Made by a program: the position numbers and the translations under genes. The notes below the pieces were generated by a model that saw only the letters and a program-made list of their open reading frames with translations, ran no database searches and had not been told where the DNA came from. 64,000 bases of DNA from Pseudocoprococcus catus. GTDB taxonomy: Bacteria > Bacillota > Clostridia > Lachnospirales > Lachnospiraceae. Location of the stretch: NCBI RefSeq assembly GCF_019734885.1, contig NZ_JAAXCM010000038.1, positions 32,203 through 96,202 of the forward strand. Direction: 5' to 3'. Positions 8,457-16,847 of the stretch are shown here, piece after piece (position 1 is the first letter of the stretch; every line of letters begins with the position of its first letter).

Positions 8457-9560
8457 ATGGCTGGATCAACATTTGGTAATCAGTTTAAAATCACAACATG
8501 GGGCGAATCCCACGGCAAGGCAGTGGGTGTTGTCATCGATGGCTGCCCTGCCGGTCTTCCGCTTACTGAATCCGATATCCAATATTATCTGAATCTGCGC
8601 AAGCCCGGTCAGTCCCGCTATACAACACCACGAAAAGAGGATGATGCCGTAGAGATCATGTCCGGTACCTTTGAAGGCAAGACAACCGGAAGCCCTATTT
8701 TTCTCATTGTTTTCAATAAGAATGCCCGCTCATCCGATTATTCCGACATTGCCCGCTACTACCGTCCGGGACATGCAGACTATACATTTGATGCCAAATA
8801 CGGCTTCAGAGACTACCGGGGCGGCGGCCGTTCATCCGCCCGTGAAACCATTGGCCGTGTAGCTGCCGGGGCCGTTGCCATGAAATTACTTGCCGAATGC
8901 GGCATTGAAATCTGTGCTTTTTCCAAAGCCATCGGCCCGGTTTCCATTGATCCGGCAAAATTTAATGCAGAGGAAATTTTCAACAATCCGGTTTACATGC
9001 CAGACGCAGATGCAGCTTCCGAAGCTGAAGCTTTCATTGCAGAACAGATGAAGAAACAGGATTCCTGCGGCGGTATCATCGAATGCCGTATTCATGGTAT
9101 GCCTGCCGGCATCGGTGATCCGGTTTTTGAAAAGCTGAATGCTAATTTGGCCAAAGCAATCTGTTCCATCGGTGCTGTCAAAGGCTTTGAGATCGGTGAT
9201 GGTTTTTCTGCTGCCAAATCTCAGGGTTCTGTGAATAATGATGCCTTTACAACCGATCATGCCGGTCATATTACAAAGGCTACCAATCATGCCGGCGGTA
9301 TCCTGGGCGGTATGAGCGACGGTTCCGAAATCATCTTCCGGGCTGCTGTCAAACCGACGCCGTCCATCTCCCAAACACAGCACACTGTCACCCGGGAAGG
9401 CGAACCCATCGATATACAGATCAAAGGCCGCCATGATCCCATCATCGTTCCAAGAGCTGTTGTGGTAGTTCAGTCCATGGCCGCCCTTGTTGTCATCGAT
9501 GCCCTTATGCAGAACATGACCGCCCGGGTTGACTATCTGAGGGACTTCTATAAAAAATGA
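8457..9560 (+). CDS. aroC: Chorismate synthase
   Basis: 367-aa FMN-dependent enzyme making chorismate from EPSP, the last shikimate step. It opens with AGSTFGNQFKITTWGESHG, followed by the arginine-rich active-site block around YRPGHADYTFDAKYG and RGGGRSSARET (the AroC signature), then KGFEIGDGF and GGISNG-type GGILGGMSDG, and RHDP near the end. ATG at 8457 has AGGAGG 8 nt upstream; an in-frame ATG at 8385 would add an unconserved tail that overlaps the promoter. It stands alone here, with no other aro gene in the window. Confidence 0.97.
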   Translation: MAGSTFGNQFKITTWGESHGKAVGVVIDGCPAGLPLTESDIQYYLNLRKPGQSRYTTPRKEDDAVEIMSGTFEGKTTGSPIFLIVFNKNARSSDYSDIARYYRPGHADYTFDAKYGFRDYRGGGRSSARETIGRVAAGAVAMKLLAECGIEICAFSKAIGPVSIDPAKFNAEEIFNNPVYMPDADAASEAEAFIAEQMKKQDSCGGIIECRIHGMPAGIGDPVFEKLNANLAKAICSIGAVKGFEIGDGFSAAKSQGSVNNDAFTTDHAGHITKATNHAGGILGGMSDGSEIIFRAAVKPTPSISQTQHTVTREGEPIDIQIKGRHDPIIVPRAVVVVQSMAALVVIDALMQNMTARVDYLRDFYKK

Positions 9561-9639
9561 TTTTTTTAGTTAGATTTCCCTGACTGCATCTTGATGAATA
9601 ACACAATACCTGCATTGCGAAACTTCAAAGTCTAAAAAA

Positions 9640-9685
9640 GATGAACCAATTAGCAGCTTCAAAAACAGGTGCTAATTGGTTCATC
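9640..9685. terminator. Bidirectional terminator between aroC and the PspC gene
   Basis: 16-bp perfect stem GATGAACCAATTAGCA / TGCTAATTGGTTCATC (9640-9655 and 9670-9685). On the minus side it is followed by TTTTTT, on the plus side by TCGTTTT, so it can serve both converging genes. Confidence 0.85.
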
Positions 9686-9712
9686 TCGTTTTAACTTGGA
9701 AAGTTTCGCCCG

Positions 9713-9928
9713 TTATTCTGCATCAATGATGTCATCATCTTCCGGTATGATCACTGCTGCAATGATATACAGGATAATTCCTGTACCGCCGGCCAGTGAC
9801 AATGCCGCCCAGATCAAACGGATAATGGTAGGATCAATACCAAGTAATTCTCCGATACCGCCGCATACACCTGTCAGCATCTTATTCGTTCTGGACTTAA
9901 CCAATTTCATCTTTCTCAAATCATTCAT
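9713..9928 (-). CDS. PspC-domain small membrane protein
   Basis: 71 aa. The PspC signature KSRTNKMLTGVCGGIGELLGIDPTIIRLIW is at residues 9-38, followed by one TM helix (LSLAGGTGIILYIIAAVIIP) and an acidic tail. Related to the membrane part of phage-shock protein C; in Firmicutes these short forms are linked to envelope stress but have no assigned role. ATG at 9928 is chosen because GAGGTGAATAGA precedes it. Confidence 0.85.
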   Translation of the reverse strand: MNDLRKMKLVKSRTNKMLTGVCGGIGELLGIDPTIIRLIWAALSLAGGTGIILYIIAAVIIPEDDDIIDAE

Positions 9929-9964
9929 TCTATTCACCTCGCAAATTTCACCGTAAGCCAACGC

Positions 9965-10618
9965 TTAAGTTTGACAACGCAGATACGGAATAACATCCGT
10001 CAGTGAATCTGCCTTTGCGTAAAGTATCTTCGACAGCTTCTCATCCGGCTGTGTAAGATCCGGTACCATGATGGGCAGACATCCCGCTCTGTAAGCAGCC
10101 ATCAATCCATTGGGCGAATCCTCCAGTGCGATGCAGGCTTCCGGTTTCTCACCGATGCACTTGCAGGCATACCGGTACACATCCGGCATCGGTTTGCCAT
10201 GAGGCACCATGGCGGTGCTGATAATCTGGTCAAAGTAATCCAGAAGTCCTGCTTCATCCAGATACGTCATCGCCTTGGTCTCGCCACTGGCTGTTGCAAC
10301 CGCCGTCTTAAAATAGTGGCTCTTCAGATAACGCAGCAATTCCTCTGCCCCGGGCTTTATCTCCACAGGATGTGTCTCCATATACGCATTCATCAGCGCC
10401 TTGCGCCTGTTTCTCACACCATGATAGTCAAAATCCTGTCCGAAGATTTCTTTCATCATCGGCTCAGCAAATTCCGGTGCCATGCTTCTAAGCATCAGAC
10501 TGTGTTCCATTTTCCAGTCATAACCGGCCTCACAGCCGGCTTCCATCCAAAAATGACAATATATCTTCTCCGTATCAAGTAGAATTCCATCCATGTCAAA
10601 AATGACGGCTCTTATCAT
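9965..10618 (-). CDS. HAD phosphatase (beta-phosphoglucomutase-like subfamily)
   Basis: 217 aa. Motif I is FDMDGILLDTEKIYCHFW, the cap is alpha-helical (residues 15-85), motif II is VATASG, motif III lysine is HGKPMPDVY and motif IV is ALEDSPNG. This fits the PGMB-like/YcjU group, which includes mutases and phosphatases, so the substrate is open. The start overlaps the lysA stop by 4 nt (ATGA), so the two are translationally coupled in a trmB-lysA-HAD operon. Confidence 0.88.
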   Translation of the reverse strand: MIRAVIFDMDGILLDTEKIYCHFWMEAGCEAGYDWKMEHSLMLRSMAPEFAEPMMKEIFGQDFDYHGVRNRRKALMNAYMETHPVEIKPGAEELLRYLKSHYFKTAVATASGETKAMTYLDEAGLLDYFDQIISTAMVPHGKPMPDVYRYACKCIGEKPEACIALEDSPNGLMAAYRAGCLPIMVPDLTQPDEKLSKILYAKADSLTDVIPYLRCQT

Positions 10619-11895
10619 TCATTACCATCCTTAAACCGATCAAATAATCCTGTATAATCAAAGGTTGCAAAGTAATCCATAGGTGTCTCGGCTCTTCTGA
10701 TCAGTTCTGTTGAACCATCTTCCTTCAGCAGAACTTCCGCAGAACGAAGCTTGCCGTTATAGTTATAGCCCATTGAGAAGCCGTGAGCGCCTGTATCATG
10801 GATAATAATATAATCACCCATATCAATCTTCGGCAGCATTCTGTTGACTGCAAACTTATCGCTGTTCTCACAGAGACCGCCGGTAACATCATACATATGG
10901 TCACAAGGCTCGTTCTCCTTGCCTGCCACTGTAATATGATGATAAGCACCATAGATGGCCGGACGCATCAGGTTTGCTGCGCAGGCATCCAGACCGATAT
11001 ATTCTTTGAAAATGTGTTTCTCATGGATGGCTGTTGCGATCAGATGTCCATAAGGCGCCAGCATAAAACGTCCCATCTCTGTAAAGATAGCCACATCACC
11101 CATACCTGCAGGAACAAGAATCTCATCGTAAACCTTGTGAACACCCTCACCGATGACTTCGATATCATTCGGTGTTTCGTCCGGTGAATAAGCAACGCCT
11201 ACACCGCCTGACAGGTTAATGAACTTGATATCCGCCCCTGTCTCTTCATGCAGCTCAACAGCGGTCTTGAAAAGGATCTTGGCCAGTGCCGGATAATAAT
11301 CATTGGTCTTGGTATTGCTTGCCAGGAATGCATGAATGCCGAAATGCTTCACACCCTTGGATTTCAGATACTTGAAGCCCTCTGTCAGCTGTTCACGGGT
11401 AAAACCGTATTTTGCTTCTCCCGGTACATCCATGATGGCTGTACTGATCTTGAAATCACCGCCTGTATTGAAACGACAGCATACTGTCTCAGGAAATTCG
11501 CCCACATTTTCTTCAAAATATTTCAAATGAGTGATATCGTCAAAATTAATAATGACACCCATATCCTTGGCATAGGCATATTCATCGGCCGGTGTCACAT
11601 TGGATGAAAACATGACGTCGTGTCCTGTAAAACCGCAGGCCTTCGCCATCATCAGCTCAACCTTTGTTGCACAGTCAAGACCACAGCCCTCTTCCTTCAT
11701 AATCTGCAGGATTGACGGGTTTGGTGTCGCCTTAACAGCAAAATACTCCTTGAAGCCTTTATTCCATGAAAATGCTTTATATACCTTTCTTGCATTCTCT
11801 CTGATACCCTTCTCATCATAAAGGTGAAAAGGTGTAGGATATTTCTTCACAATTTCGTCTAACTGCTCTTTTGTCACAAAAGGTACTTTCTTCAT
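10615..11895 (-). CDS. lysA: Diaminopimelate decarboxylase (fold-III PLP enzyme)
   Basis: 426 aa. The PLP lysine is in EYFAVKATPNPSIL near residue 54, the glycine-rich phosphate site is LSGGVGVAY, and the partner-subunit cysteine/glutamate region is DVTGGLCENSDKFA. The sequence matches the LysA branch, converting meso-DAP to lysine, rather than the arginine/ornithine branch, but related carboxynorspermidine-type enzymes cannot be excluded. The ATG overlaps the TAA of the upstream TrmB-type regulator by one base (TAATG), making a coupled pair. Confidence 0.87.
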   Translation of the reverse strand: MKKVPFVTKEQLDEIVKKYPTPFHLYDEKGIRENARKVYKAFSWNKGFKEYFAVKATPNPSILQIMKEEGCGLDCATKVELMMAKACGFTGHDVMFSSNVTPADEYAYAKDMGVIINFDDITHLKYFEENVGEFPETVCCRFNTGGDFKISTAIMDVPGEAKYGFTREQLTEGFKYLKSKGVKHFGIHAFLASNTKTNDYYPALAKILFKTAVELHEETGADIKFINLSGGVGVAYSPDETPNDIEVIGEGVHKVYDEILVPAGMGDVAIFTEMGRFMLAPYGHLIATAIHEKHIFKEYIGLDACAANLMRPAIYGAYHHITVAGKENEPCDHMYDVTGGLCENSDKFAVNRMLPKIDMGDYIIIHDTGAHGFSMGYNYNGKLRSAEVLLKEDGSTELIRRAETPMDYFATFDYTGLFDRFKDGNE

Positions 11896-12608
11896 TATCT
11901 ATTACTTCCTTTCTCCTGCTGCCCCAGCTCAATGAGCCGGATCTGGCGGCTTAATGACTGTTTAAATAAATCAATCAGATTCTTCTTGCCTGAATACAGG
12001 CAGGAACAGCTGTCATTCTCTGACAGGTCACCTGTCAGGACATGGGTTGAATCGGATATCAGGCCAATCTGACCGTTCTCTATGTGATCACTGTGATAGA
12101 TGATCGCCCCAGCCAGTTCAAAAACGGGTTCCGTGATCAATACCACCTTAATCTCATGGCTGACAAGTACTTCCAGCTTCTCTCTGAACATCTCAAGCAT
12201 AGATGCTGTGCCTGTCATATAAATTCTGTACTGTGCCTGATCCAGCATCCGGACAACTTTCTGGCAGATACTCTGAAAACCGCTGATGGTAATATAAGCA
12301 TCATCTTCCCTCTGACGCCTCGGCTGTTCCTTCACAAGCCGGTCAGACAACCCCTTCAGATATTCCAGCTTGCTGCCGCAAAACTCCTCAGGATCCACCG
12401 GCACATAATGTGTCGGCGTGCCCTCTGCCACATGAGCTGCGCCCTTATCAACCAAAGCTGCCAGCGCCGTATACGTATTGGATCTTGACACTCCGGATAC
12501 TTTGGCTGCTTCATAGCCGGTCATCATGCCCTCTGATAATAATGCATAATATATGGCAGATTCCTGTCTTGTAAGACCAAACTGCATCAGATCTTCAATG
12601 TAAGCCAT
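11895..12608 (-). CDS. TrmB-family transcriptional regulator
   Basis: 237 aa. An N-terminal winged helix (FGLTRQESAIYYALLSEGMMTGYEAAKVSGVSRSNTYTALAALVDKG region) is typical of TrmB: LT..E...Y..L and GVSRS..Y..L. The C-terminal part (YRIYMTGTASMLEMFREKLEVL onward) resembles the PLD-like sensor domain of bacterial TrmB proteins. It is translationally coupled to lysA, so control of lysine or DAP metabolism is the simplest guess. A palindrome overlapping its own start site suggests autoregulation. Confidence 0.85.
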   Translation of the reverse strand: MAYIEDLMQFGLTRQESAIYYALLSEGMMTGYEAAKVSGVSRSNTYTALAALVDKGAAHVAEGTPTHYVPVDPEEFCGSKLEYLKGLSDRLVKEQPRRQREDDAYITISGFQSICQKVVRMLDQAQYRIYMTGTASMLEMFREKLEVLVSHEIKVVLITEPVFELAGAIIYHSDHIENGQIGLISDSTHVLTGDLSENDSCSCLYSGKKNLIDLFKQSLSRQIRLIELGQQEKGSNR

Positions 12609-12622
12609 CTCGCTATCACCTG

Positions 12623-12669
12623 GTATTCCTTTCTAGGAACACTATAATACACCTATCTCCAAAAGTCAA
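12623..12669 (-). promoter_or_regulatory. trmB-lysA promoter with putative operator
   Basis: Minus-strand -35 TTGACT (12664-12669), 17-nt spacer, -10 TATAGT (12641-12646). The near-perfect inverted repeat GTGTTCCT-AGAA-AGGAATAC (12623-12642) covers the expected start site, a position suited to repression by the TrmB protein. Confidence 0.7.
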
Positions 12670-12757
12670 TAGCTCCCACAATTTCTGAAGATCAAATTTT
12701 ATCATTTATCTATATTATCATTTATCTATACAACACCATTTTCCATGCAGAAAAGAA

Positions 12758-12798
12758 AAAGACTGCTGTATCCACCAAAGTGAAAGGCAGCAGTCTTT
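12758..12798 (-). terminator. Intrinsic terminator after ilvE
   Basis: Minus-strand stem AAAGACTGCTG / CAGCAGTCTTT with a loop of 19 nt, followed by TTTCTTTTC. Confidence 0.8.
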
Positions 12799-12818
12799 AG
12801 ACTTATACGTTCAATTGA

Positions 12819-13844
12819 TTACATAATTTCATGGATCCAGCCTTCAGGTGCTTCGATCTTACCATACTGGATGCCTGTTAATGTATCATATAACTTCTGG
12901 GTAATAGGTCCCATCTTCTCCATACCGCTTGGGAAGCAGATTTCCTTGCCGTGGTCAACAACCTTGCCGACAGGGGAGATAACAGCTGCAGTACCGCAAA
13001 GGCCGCATTCTGCAAAATCTTTCAGCTCGTCCAGTCTGACTTTTCTTGTTGTAACCTTGAGACCAAGGTAATGCTCTGCTACATAAACAAGTGAACGTCT
13101 TGTGATTGAAGGAAGAATGGAATCAGAAAGAGGTGTTACGATTTCATTGTCCTTTGTAACGAACAGGAAGTTAGCACCGCCTGTTTCCTCTACATAAGTT
13201 CTTGTGCCCGGATCAAGGAACAGATTCTCATCAAATCCATTCGCATGAGCTGTCACATTCGCATGCAGGCTCATTGCATAGTTCAAGCCAGCTTTGATGT
13301 GACCTGTACCATGAGGTGCAGCACGGTCGAAATCGCTGACACAGATTGTGATTGGCTTAGCGCCTTCATGGAAATAAGGGCCTACAGGTGTACAGAACAG
13401 TCTGAACTGATATTCCTGAGCCGGTTTAACACCGATAACAGGGCTGGATGCAAACATATATGGTCTTAAATAAAGTGTTGCACCACTGCCGTAAGGCGGA
13501 ACCCATGCTTCATTGGCCTTTACAACCTTCTCAACTGCCTCAACGAATCTTTCTCTTGGGAAAGGCGGCATTTCCATACGCTCTGCGGAGTGATACATAC
13601 GGTCTGCATTCAGATCGGAACGGAATGTTACGATTCTTCCGTCTGCTGTCTCATATGCTTTCAAACCTTCGAATACTTCCTGACAATACTGCAGGATACC
13701 TGCACATTCATTCAATACAACCGTCGGTGAGTCTGACAAATATCCTTCCTGCCATTTACCATCTTTATAATCAGCTACATATCTGTAATCCGTGGTATGA
13801 TATGCAAAACCGATATGCTTCCAGTCAAGATTTTTCTTTTCCAT
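12819..13844 (-). CDS. ilvE: Branched-chain amino acid aminotransferase
   Basis: 341-aa fold-IV PLP aminotransferase interconverting Val, Leu and Ile with their 2-oxo acids. Motifs: QEVFEGLKAY near residue 60, RMYHSAERM, LYLRPYMFA, the PLP lysine in GHIKAGLNYA near residue 185, and EETGGANFLFV. Length matches the longer BCAT type. ATG at 13844 (MEKKNLDWKHIGF) is chosen: GGAGGC lies 7-8 nt before it, whereas the ATG 5 codons upstream overlaps that site. No other ilv or leu gene is present. The leader is long and structured (separate entry). Confidence 0.96.
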   Translation of the reverse strand: MEKKNLDWKHIGFAYHTTDYRYVADYKDGKWQEGYLSDSPTVVLNECAGILQYCQEVFEGLKAYETADGRIVTFRSDLNADRMYHSAERMEMPPFPRERFVEAVEKVVKANEAWVPPYGSGATLYLRPYMFASSPVIGVKPAQEYQFRLFCTPVGPYFHEGAKPITICVSDFDRAAPHGTGHIKAGLNYAMSLHANVTAHANGFDENLFLDPGTRTYVEETGGANFLFVTKDNEIVTPLSDSILPSITRRSLVYVAEHYLGLKVTTRKVRLDELKDFAECGLCGTAAVISPVGKVVDHGKEICFPSGMEKMGPITQKLYDTLTGIQYGKIEAPEGWIHEIM

Positions 13845-14007
13845 TGATAATGCCTCCATTCGTGTAAAATCCAGGTCGAATATCTATGTGGCCCGGAGCT
13901 GAATTCGAATCTGCATCAACAGCGCAGATACATTTCATATTCGAATTCCTGCGCATCCCTGCGCAGCTTATAACAGATGAAATATCTTCCATCTGTTATC
14001 CCTCAAC
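13825..14007 (-). promoter_or_regulatory. Structured ilvE leader with overlapping upstream ORF
   Basis: From the predicted start near 14007 the leader holds three stems: ATAACAGATG / CATCTGTTAT (13970-13999), a TGCGCA repeat pair, and GAATTCGAAT / ATTCGAATTC (13901-13948). A 55-codon ORF starts at ATG 13992 behind GAGGG and ends at 13825, overlapping the ilvE start out of frame; it contains DISSVISC. No T-box core (GGTGG-ACCGCG) and no run of Leu/Val/Ile codons is present. Whether the ORF is translated is unknown. Confidence 0.45.
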
Positions 14008-14013
14008 GAACCA

Positions 14014-14042
14014 ATTATAATCTCATTATTTCAATAAATCAA
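14014..14042 (-). promoter_or_regulatory. ilvE promoter
   Basis: TTGATT (14037-14042), 17-nt spacer, TATAAT (14014-14019) on the minus strand. The -35 and spacer lie inside the last codons of folA. Confidence 0.7.
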
Positions 14043-14547
14043 CAATTTCTTTTAATTTTGTCTTGCGAACATACATTTTAAAGCAATATTCCAGATCAAA
14101 ATAGGTTTTTTCCTCACTGTCAGCAGCAACAACCCACTCAGCATCCTCATCCAGATTCGGGAACCACGTATCCGCCTGATAACTATAATCCATGCAGGTC
14201 ACATGGGCCACATCACAGTATGGCAGCAGCTGACGATAAATGCTCTCGCCGCCGATCACATAGATATCGTTGGTATCGTATTTCTTCAATTCTTCCAGTG
14301 CCTCTTCAATGCTGTGAACAATAATGGCATCCTTCGCCTTATAAGTATGATCCCCGGTGATCACAATATTGGTCCTGTTCTTTAATGGCAGCCCATTCGG
14401 AAAACTCTCCAGTGTTTTACGTCCCATCACCACAACTTTGCCTGTGGTCGTCTCCCTGAAATACTTCATATCTTCCGGAATGCTGTTCAAAAGCTTATTC
14501 TGGTAACCAATGCCCCAGTTCTTGTCTACTGCAACAATCAGATTCAT
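14026..14547 (-). CDS. folA: Dihydrofolate reductase
   Basis: 173-aa NADPH-dependent enzyme making tetrahydrofolate. Signatures are LIVAVDKNWGIGYQNKLLNSIPEDMKYFRE (substrate Asp/Glu loop), VVMGRKTLESFPNGLPL, and IYVIGGESIYRQLLPYCD. A slightly long basic C-terminal tail (RKTKLKEIVDLLK) follows the usual last strand. It lies 65 bp downstream of thyA, with which it forms the dTMP-folate pair. Confidence 0.95.
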   Translation of the reverse strand: MNLIVAVDKNWGIGYQNKLLNSIPEDMKYFRETTTGKVVVMGRKTLESFPNGLPLKNRTNIVITGDHTYKAKDAIIVHSIEEALEELKKYDTNDIYVIGGESIYRQLLPYCDVAHVTCMDYSYQADTWFPNLDEDAEWVVAADSEEKTYFDLEYCFKMYVRKTKLKEIVDLLK

Positions 14548-14612
14548 TCTGTTTCCTCCTAAATTTGGAATCGCCTCGCAGCCCAGACCACCAGGGATTC
14601 CCGCTCATTATT

Positions 14613-15461
14613 CTAAACCGCAATCGGGATGTTCTTGATCTGCGGTCCCGTTACATAATTCTCAATCATAATATCCTTTGTTGTAAAATCATAGAAATTC
14701 TTAATCTCCGGATTCAATTTGAATGTCGGTGCCGGATGCGTTTCCCTGCTGATGAGCTCCTCGATCAGCGGAATATGCCGGTCATAGATATGTGCATCCG
14801 CAATCACATGTACCAGTTCACCCACCTGCATATCACATACCTGTGCCAGCATATGCATCAATACTGAATACTGTACCACATTCCAGTTATTGGCCGCCAG
14901 TACATCCTGCGAACGCTGATTCAGGATAGCATTCAGCACCAACTTGTCATCTCCCGGTTTCTTCGTTACATTAAATGTCATACTGTAGGCACAAGGATAG
15001 AGATTCATTTCATGAAGATCCTGATGCACGTAAATATTGGTCATGATACGGCGGCTGTATGGATTGTTCTTCAGATCATAGATCACTCTGTCCACCTGAT
15101 CCATCATGCCTTCTTTGTACTGATGCTTCACACCCATCTGATAACCGTATGCCTTGCCGATGGAACCATTCTCATCTGCCCACTCATCCCAGACCGTACT
15201 GTTCAGATCATGAATATTATTGGACTTGCGCTGCCAGATCCACAACATCTCATCCGTTGCACTCTTGATAGCTGTCTTTCTAAGCGTCAGTGCCGGAAAC
15301 TCCTTAGAGAGATCATACCGGTTCACAACACCAAACTTCTTCATTGTATAAGCATAACTGCCGTCCTCCCACTTCGGACGAACCTTCTCGCCCTCCGTAC
15401 TGCAGCCGTTATCAAGGATATCCCTGCACATATTAATAAACACCTGATCTGCGTAGCTCAT
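14613..15461 (-). CDS. thyA: Thymidylate synthase
   Basis: 282-aa folate-dependent enzyme methylating dUMP. The catalytic cysteine is in NLYPCAYSMTFNV, followed by LNQRSQDVLAANNWNV and the nucleotide-binding VGELVHVIADAHIYDRH. ATG at 15461 (MSYADQVF) is chosen over one 13 codons upstream because GGCAGGTG lies before it and family members begin there. Oxidation of methylene-THF by ThyA is balanced by the adjacent folA. Confidence 0.95.
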   Translation of the reverse strand: MSYADQVFINMCRDILDNGCSTEGEKVRPKWEDGSYAYTMKKFGVVNRYDLSKEFPALTLRKTAIKSATDEMLWIWQRKSNNIHDLNSTVWDEWADENGSIGKAYGYQMGVKHQYKEGMMDQVDRVIYDLKNNPYSRRIMTNIYVHQDLHEMNLYPCAYSMTFNVTKKPGDDKLVLNAILNQRSQDVLAANNWNVVQYSVLMHMLAQVCDMQVGELVHVIADAHIYDRHIPLIEELISRETHPAPTFKLNPEIKNFYDFTTKDIMIENYVTGPQIKNIPIAV

Positions 15462-15733
15462 AAAACACCTGCCACTCAAAATTTTATTATACCTGTTCAC
15501 ATCGAGACATTGCAGTGTATATTTTTCTTTGAGTGGATGCTCCTTTCTTCAAATCCTTCTATATTCCTGCCTCAATTTTTCTTTTTTATTATAAAGCAGA
15601 TAATTGCCGAATTCAACAATATTCTCACCCAAGTCTGCAAATTCACAACTTGTGCAATTTGCCATTTTCCCATAGCTTTTAACGTTATTTTATGTTAAAA
15701 TATATTAAATTGTCAAAAAAGGAGAAGTATATT

Positions 15734-16816
15734 ATGATTCATACTTTAGATACGATTATGAGTGAATATTATCAGAGAGTTGATATATATAAGAAGATGC
15801 AGCATGATGTGGAGGATATCATCAATACCCTGATCGAAGCCCATCAGATCAAGATTTCTACGATGTCTCTCAGAATCAAATCTGAACAGGCACTGCGCAA
15901 TAAGATTATCTCAAAGGATAAATATCATCATCTTGAAGATATCACGGATGTTCTCGGATGCCGTATTCTGACTCTGTTTGAGTCCGATGTAGAACGCATT
16001 CTTGAGCTGCTGGAGGATACCTTTGAAGTCTGTGAAATTGTCGACAAAAGAAAAAAAAGCAAACATAACCGCATTGAGTTCGGTTACAGCTCCGTCCATA
16101 TGGTCGTGAAATTCACCGATGAACGCTGCAAGCTTGTTGAATACCAGAAATATCAGGATATCCGTTTCGAAATCCAGCTCCGTACCGTACTTCAGCACGC
16201 ATGGGCCGAAGTCGAACATGGTCTCGGTTACAAATCCTATTACGAACCGCCGATGGATATCAAGCGCAAACTGAACCGCCTGGCCGGTACACTTGAAATA
16301 CTGGACGAAGAATTCGAAGCCATCCGTTATGAGATCACTCTTTATAATCAGAGCATGAACAAGGTTGAGAAGATTCTCAAAACAGATATCAATAAGGAAT
16401 CTCTCACCGCCTTTGCGGACAAAAGCGAACTCCTTCAGGAGATGGTCAAACAGGTGGCTGACAAATACCACTTTACCATTGTTCATGACCCGGCCATTTT
16501 CAGCCAGCAGCGCCTTGTCGCCAAGCTGAATTTCTATGGGTATCAATATATCCATGAATTAAATGATGACATGCAGCAATACCAAAAATCTATTCTTGCC
16601 ATCGGAGAAGAACTCTCCCGGAAGATCAACTATGACATCACATCCATCAATTACTACAGCCCGATTCTCTGGTTTTCCTTCATACCGGTCATCAAAAACC
16701 TGCTGGCCGAACGAGATGCCTCATCAGAGAATATCATTGACGATGTTATCCTGGAAGCTTTCAAGATGAACAACGGTTCCATCTTCAACTTCTTCATGGA
16801 ACATCACCTGCAGTAA
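15734..16816 (+). CDS. (p)ppGpp synthetase, RelA/SpoT SYNTH domain with C-terminal extension
   Basis: 360 aa. The SYNTH domain spans about residues 20-190: RIKSEQALRNKI, DVLGCRILTLFESD, the substrate-stacking FGYSSVHMVV, and EIQLRTVLQHAWAEVEHGLGYK. No HD hydrolase domain or TGS/ACT regulatory domain is present. About 165 further residues, with YIHELNDDMQQYQ and a helical end, distinguish it from the standard 210-aa RelQ/RelP. All key residues look intact, so synthesis of an alarmone is likely. ATG at 15734 has AAAAAAGGAGAA upstream. Monocistronic. Confidence 0.88.
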   Translation: MIHTLDTIMSEYYQRVDIYKKMQHDVEDIINTLIEAHQIKISTMSLRIKSEQALRNKIISKDKYHHLEDITDVLGCRILTLFESDVERILELLEDTFEVCEIVDKRKKSKHNRIEFGYSSVHMVVKFTDERCKLVEYQKYQDIRFEIQLRTVLQHAWAEVEHGLGYKSYYEPPMDIKRKLNRLAGTLEILDEEFEAIRYEITLYNQSMNKVEKILKTDINKESLTAFADKSELLQEMVKQVADKYHFTIVHDPAIFSQQRLVAKLNFYGYQYIHELNDDMQQYQKSILAIGEELSRKINYDITSINYYSPILWFSFIPVIKNLLAERDASSENIIDDVILEAFKMNNGSIFNFFMEHHLQ

Positions 16817-16847
16817 AACAGAGTGCAGTTTTGGCTGCGGAAGTTTT

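Noticed and set aside
8886..9434. 182-codon minus-strand ORF
   Set aside because: Shadow of aroC.
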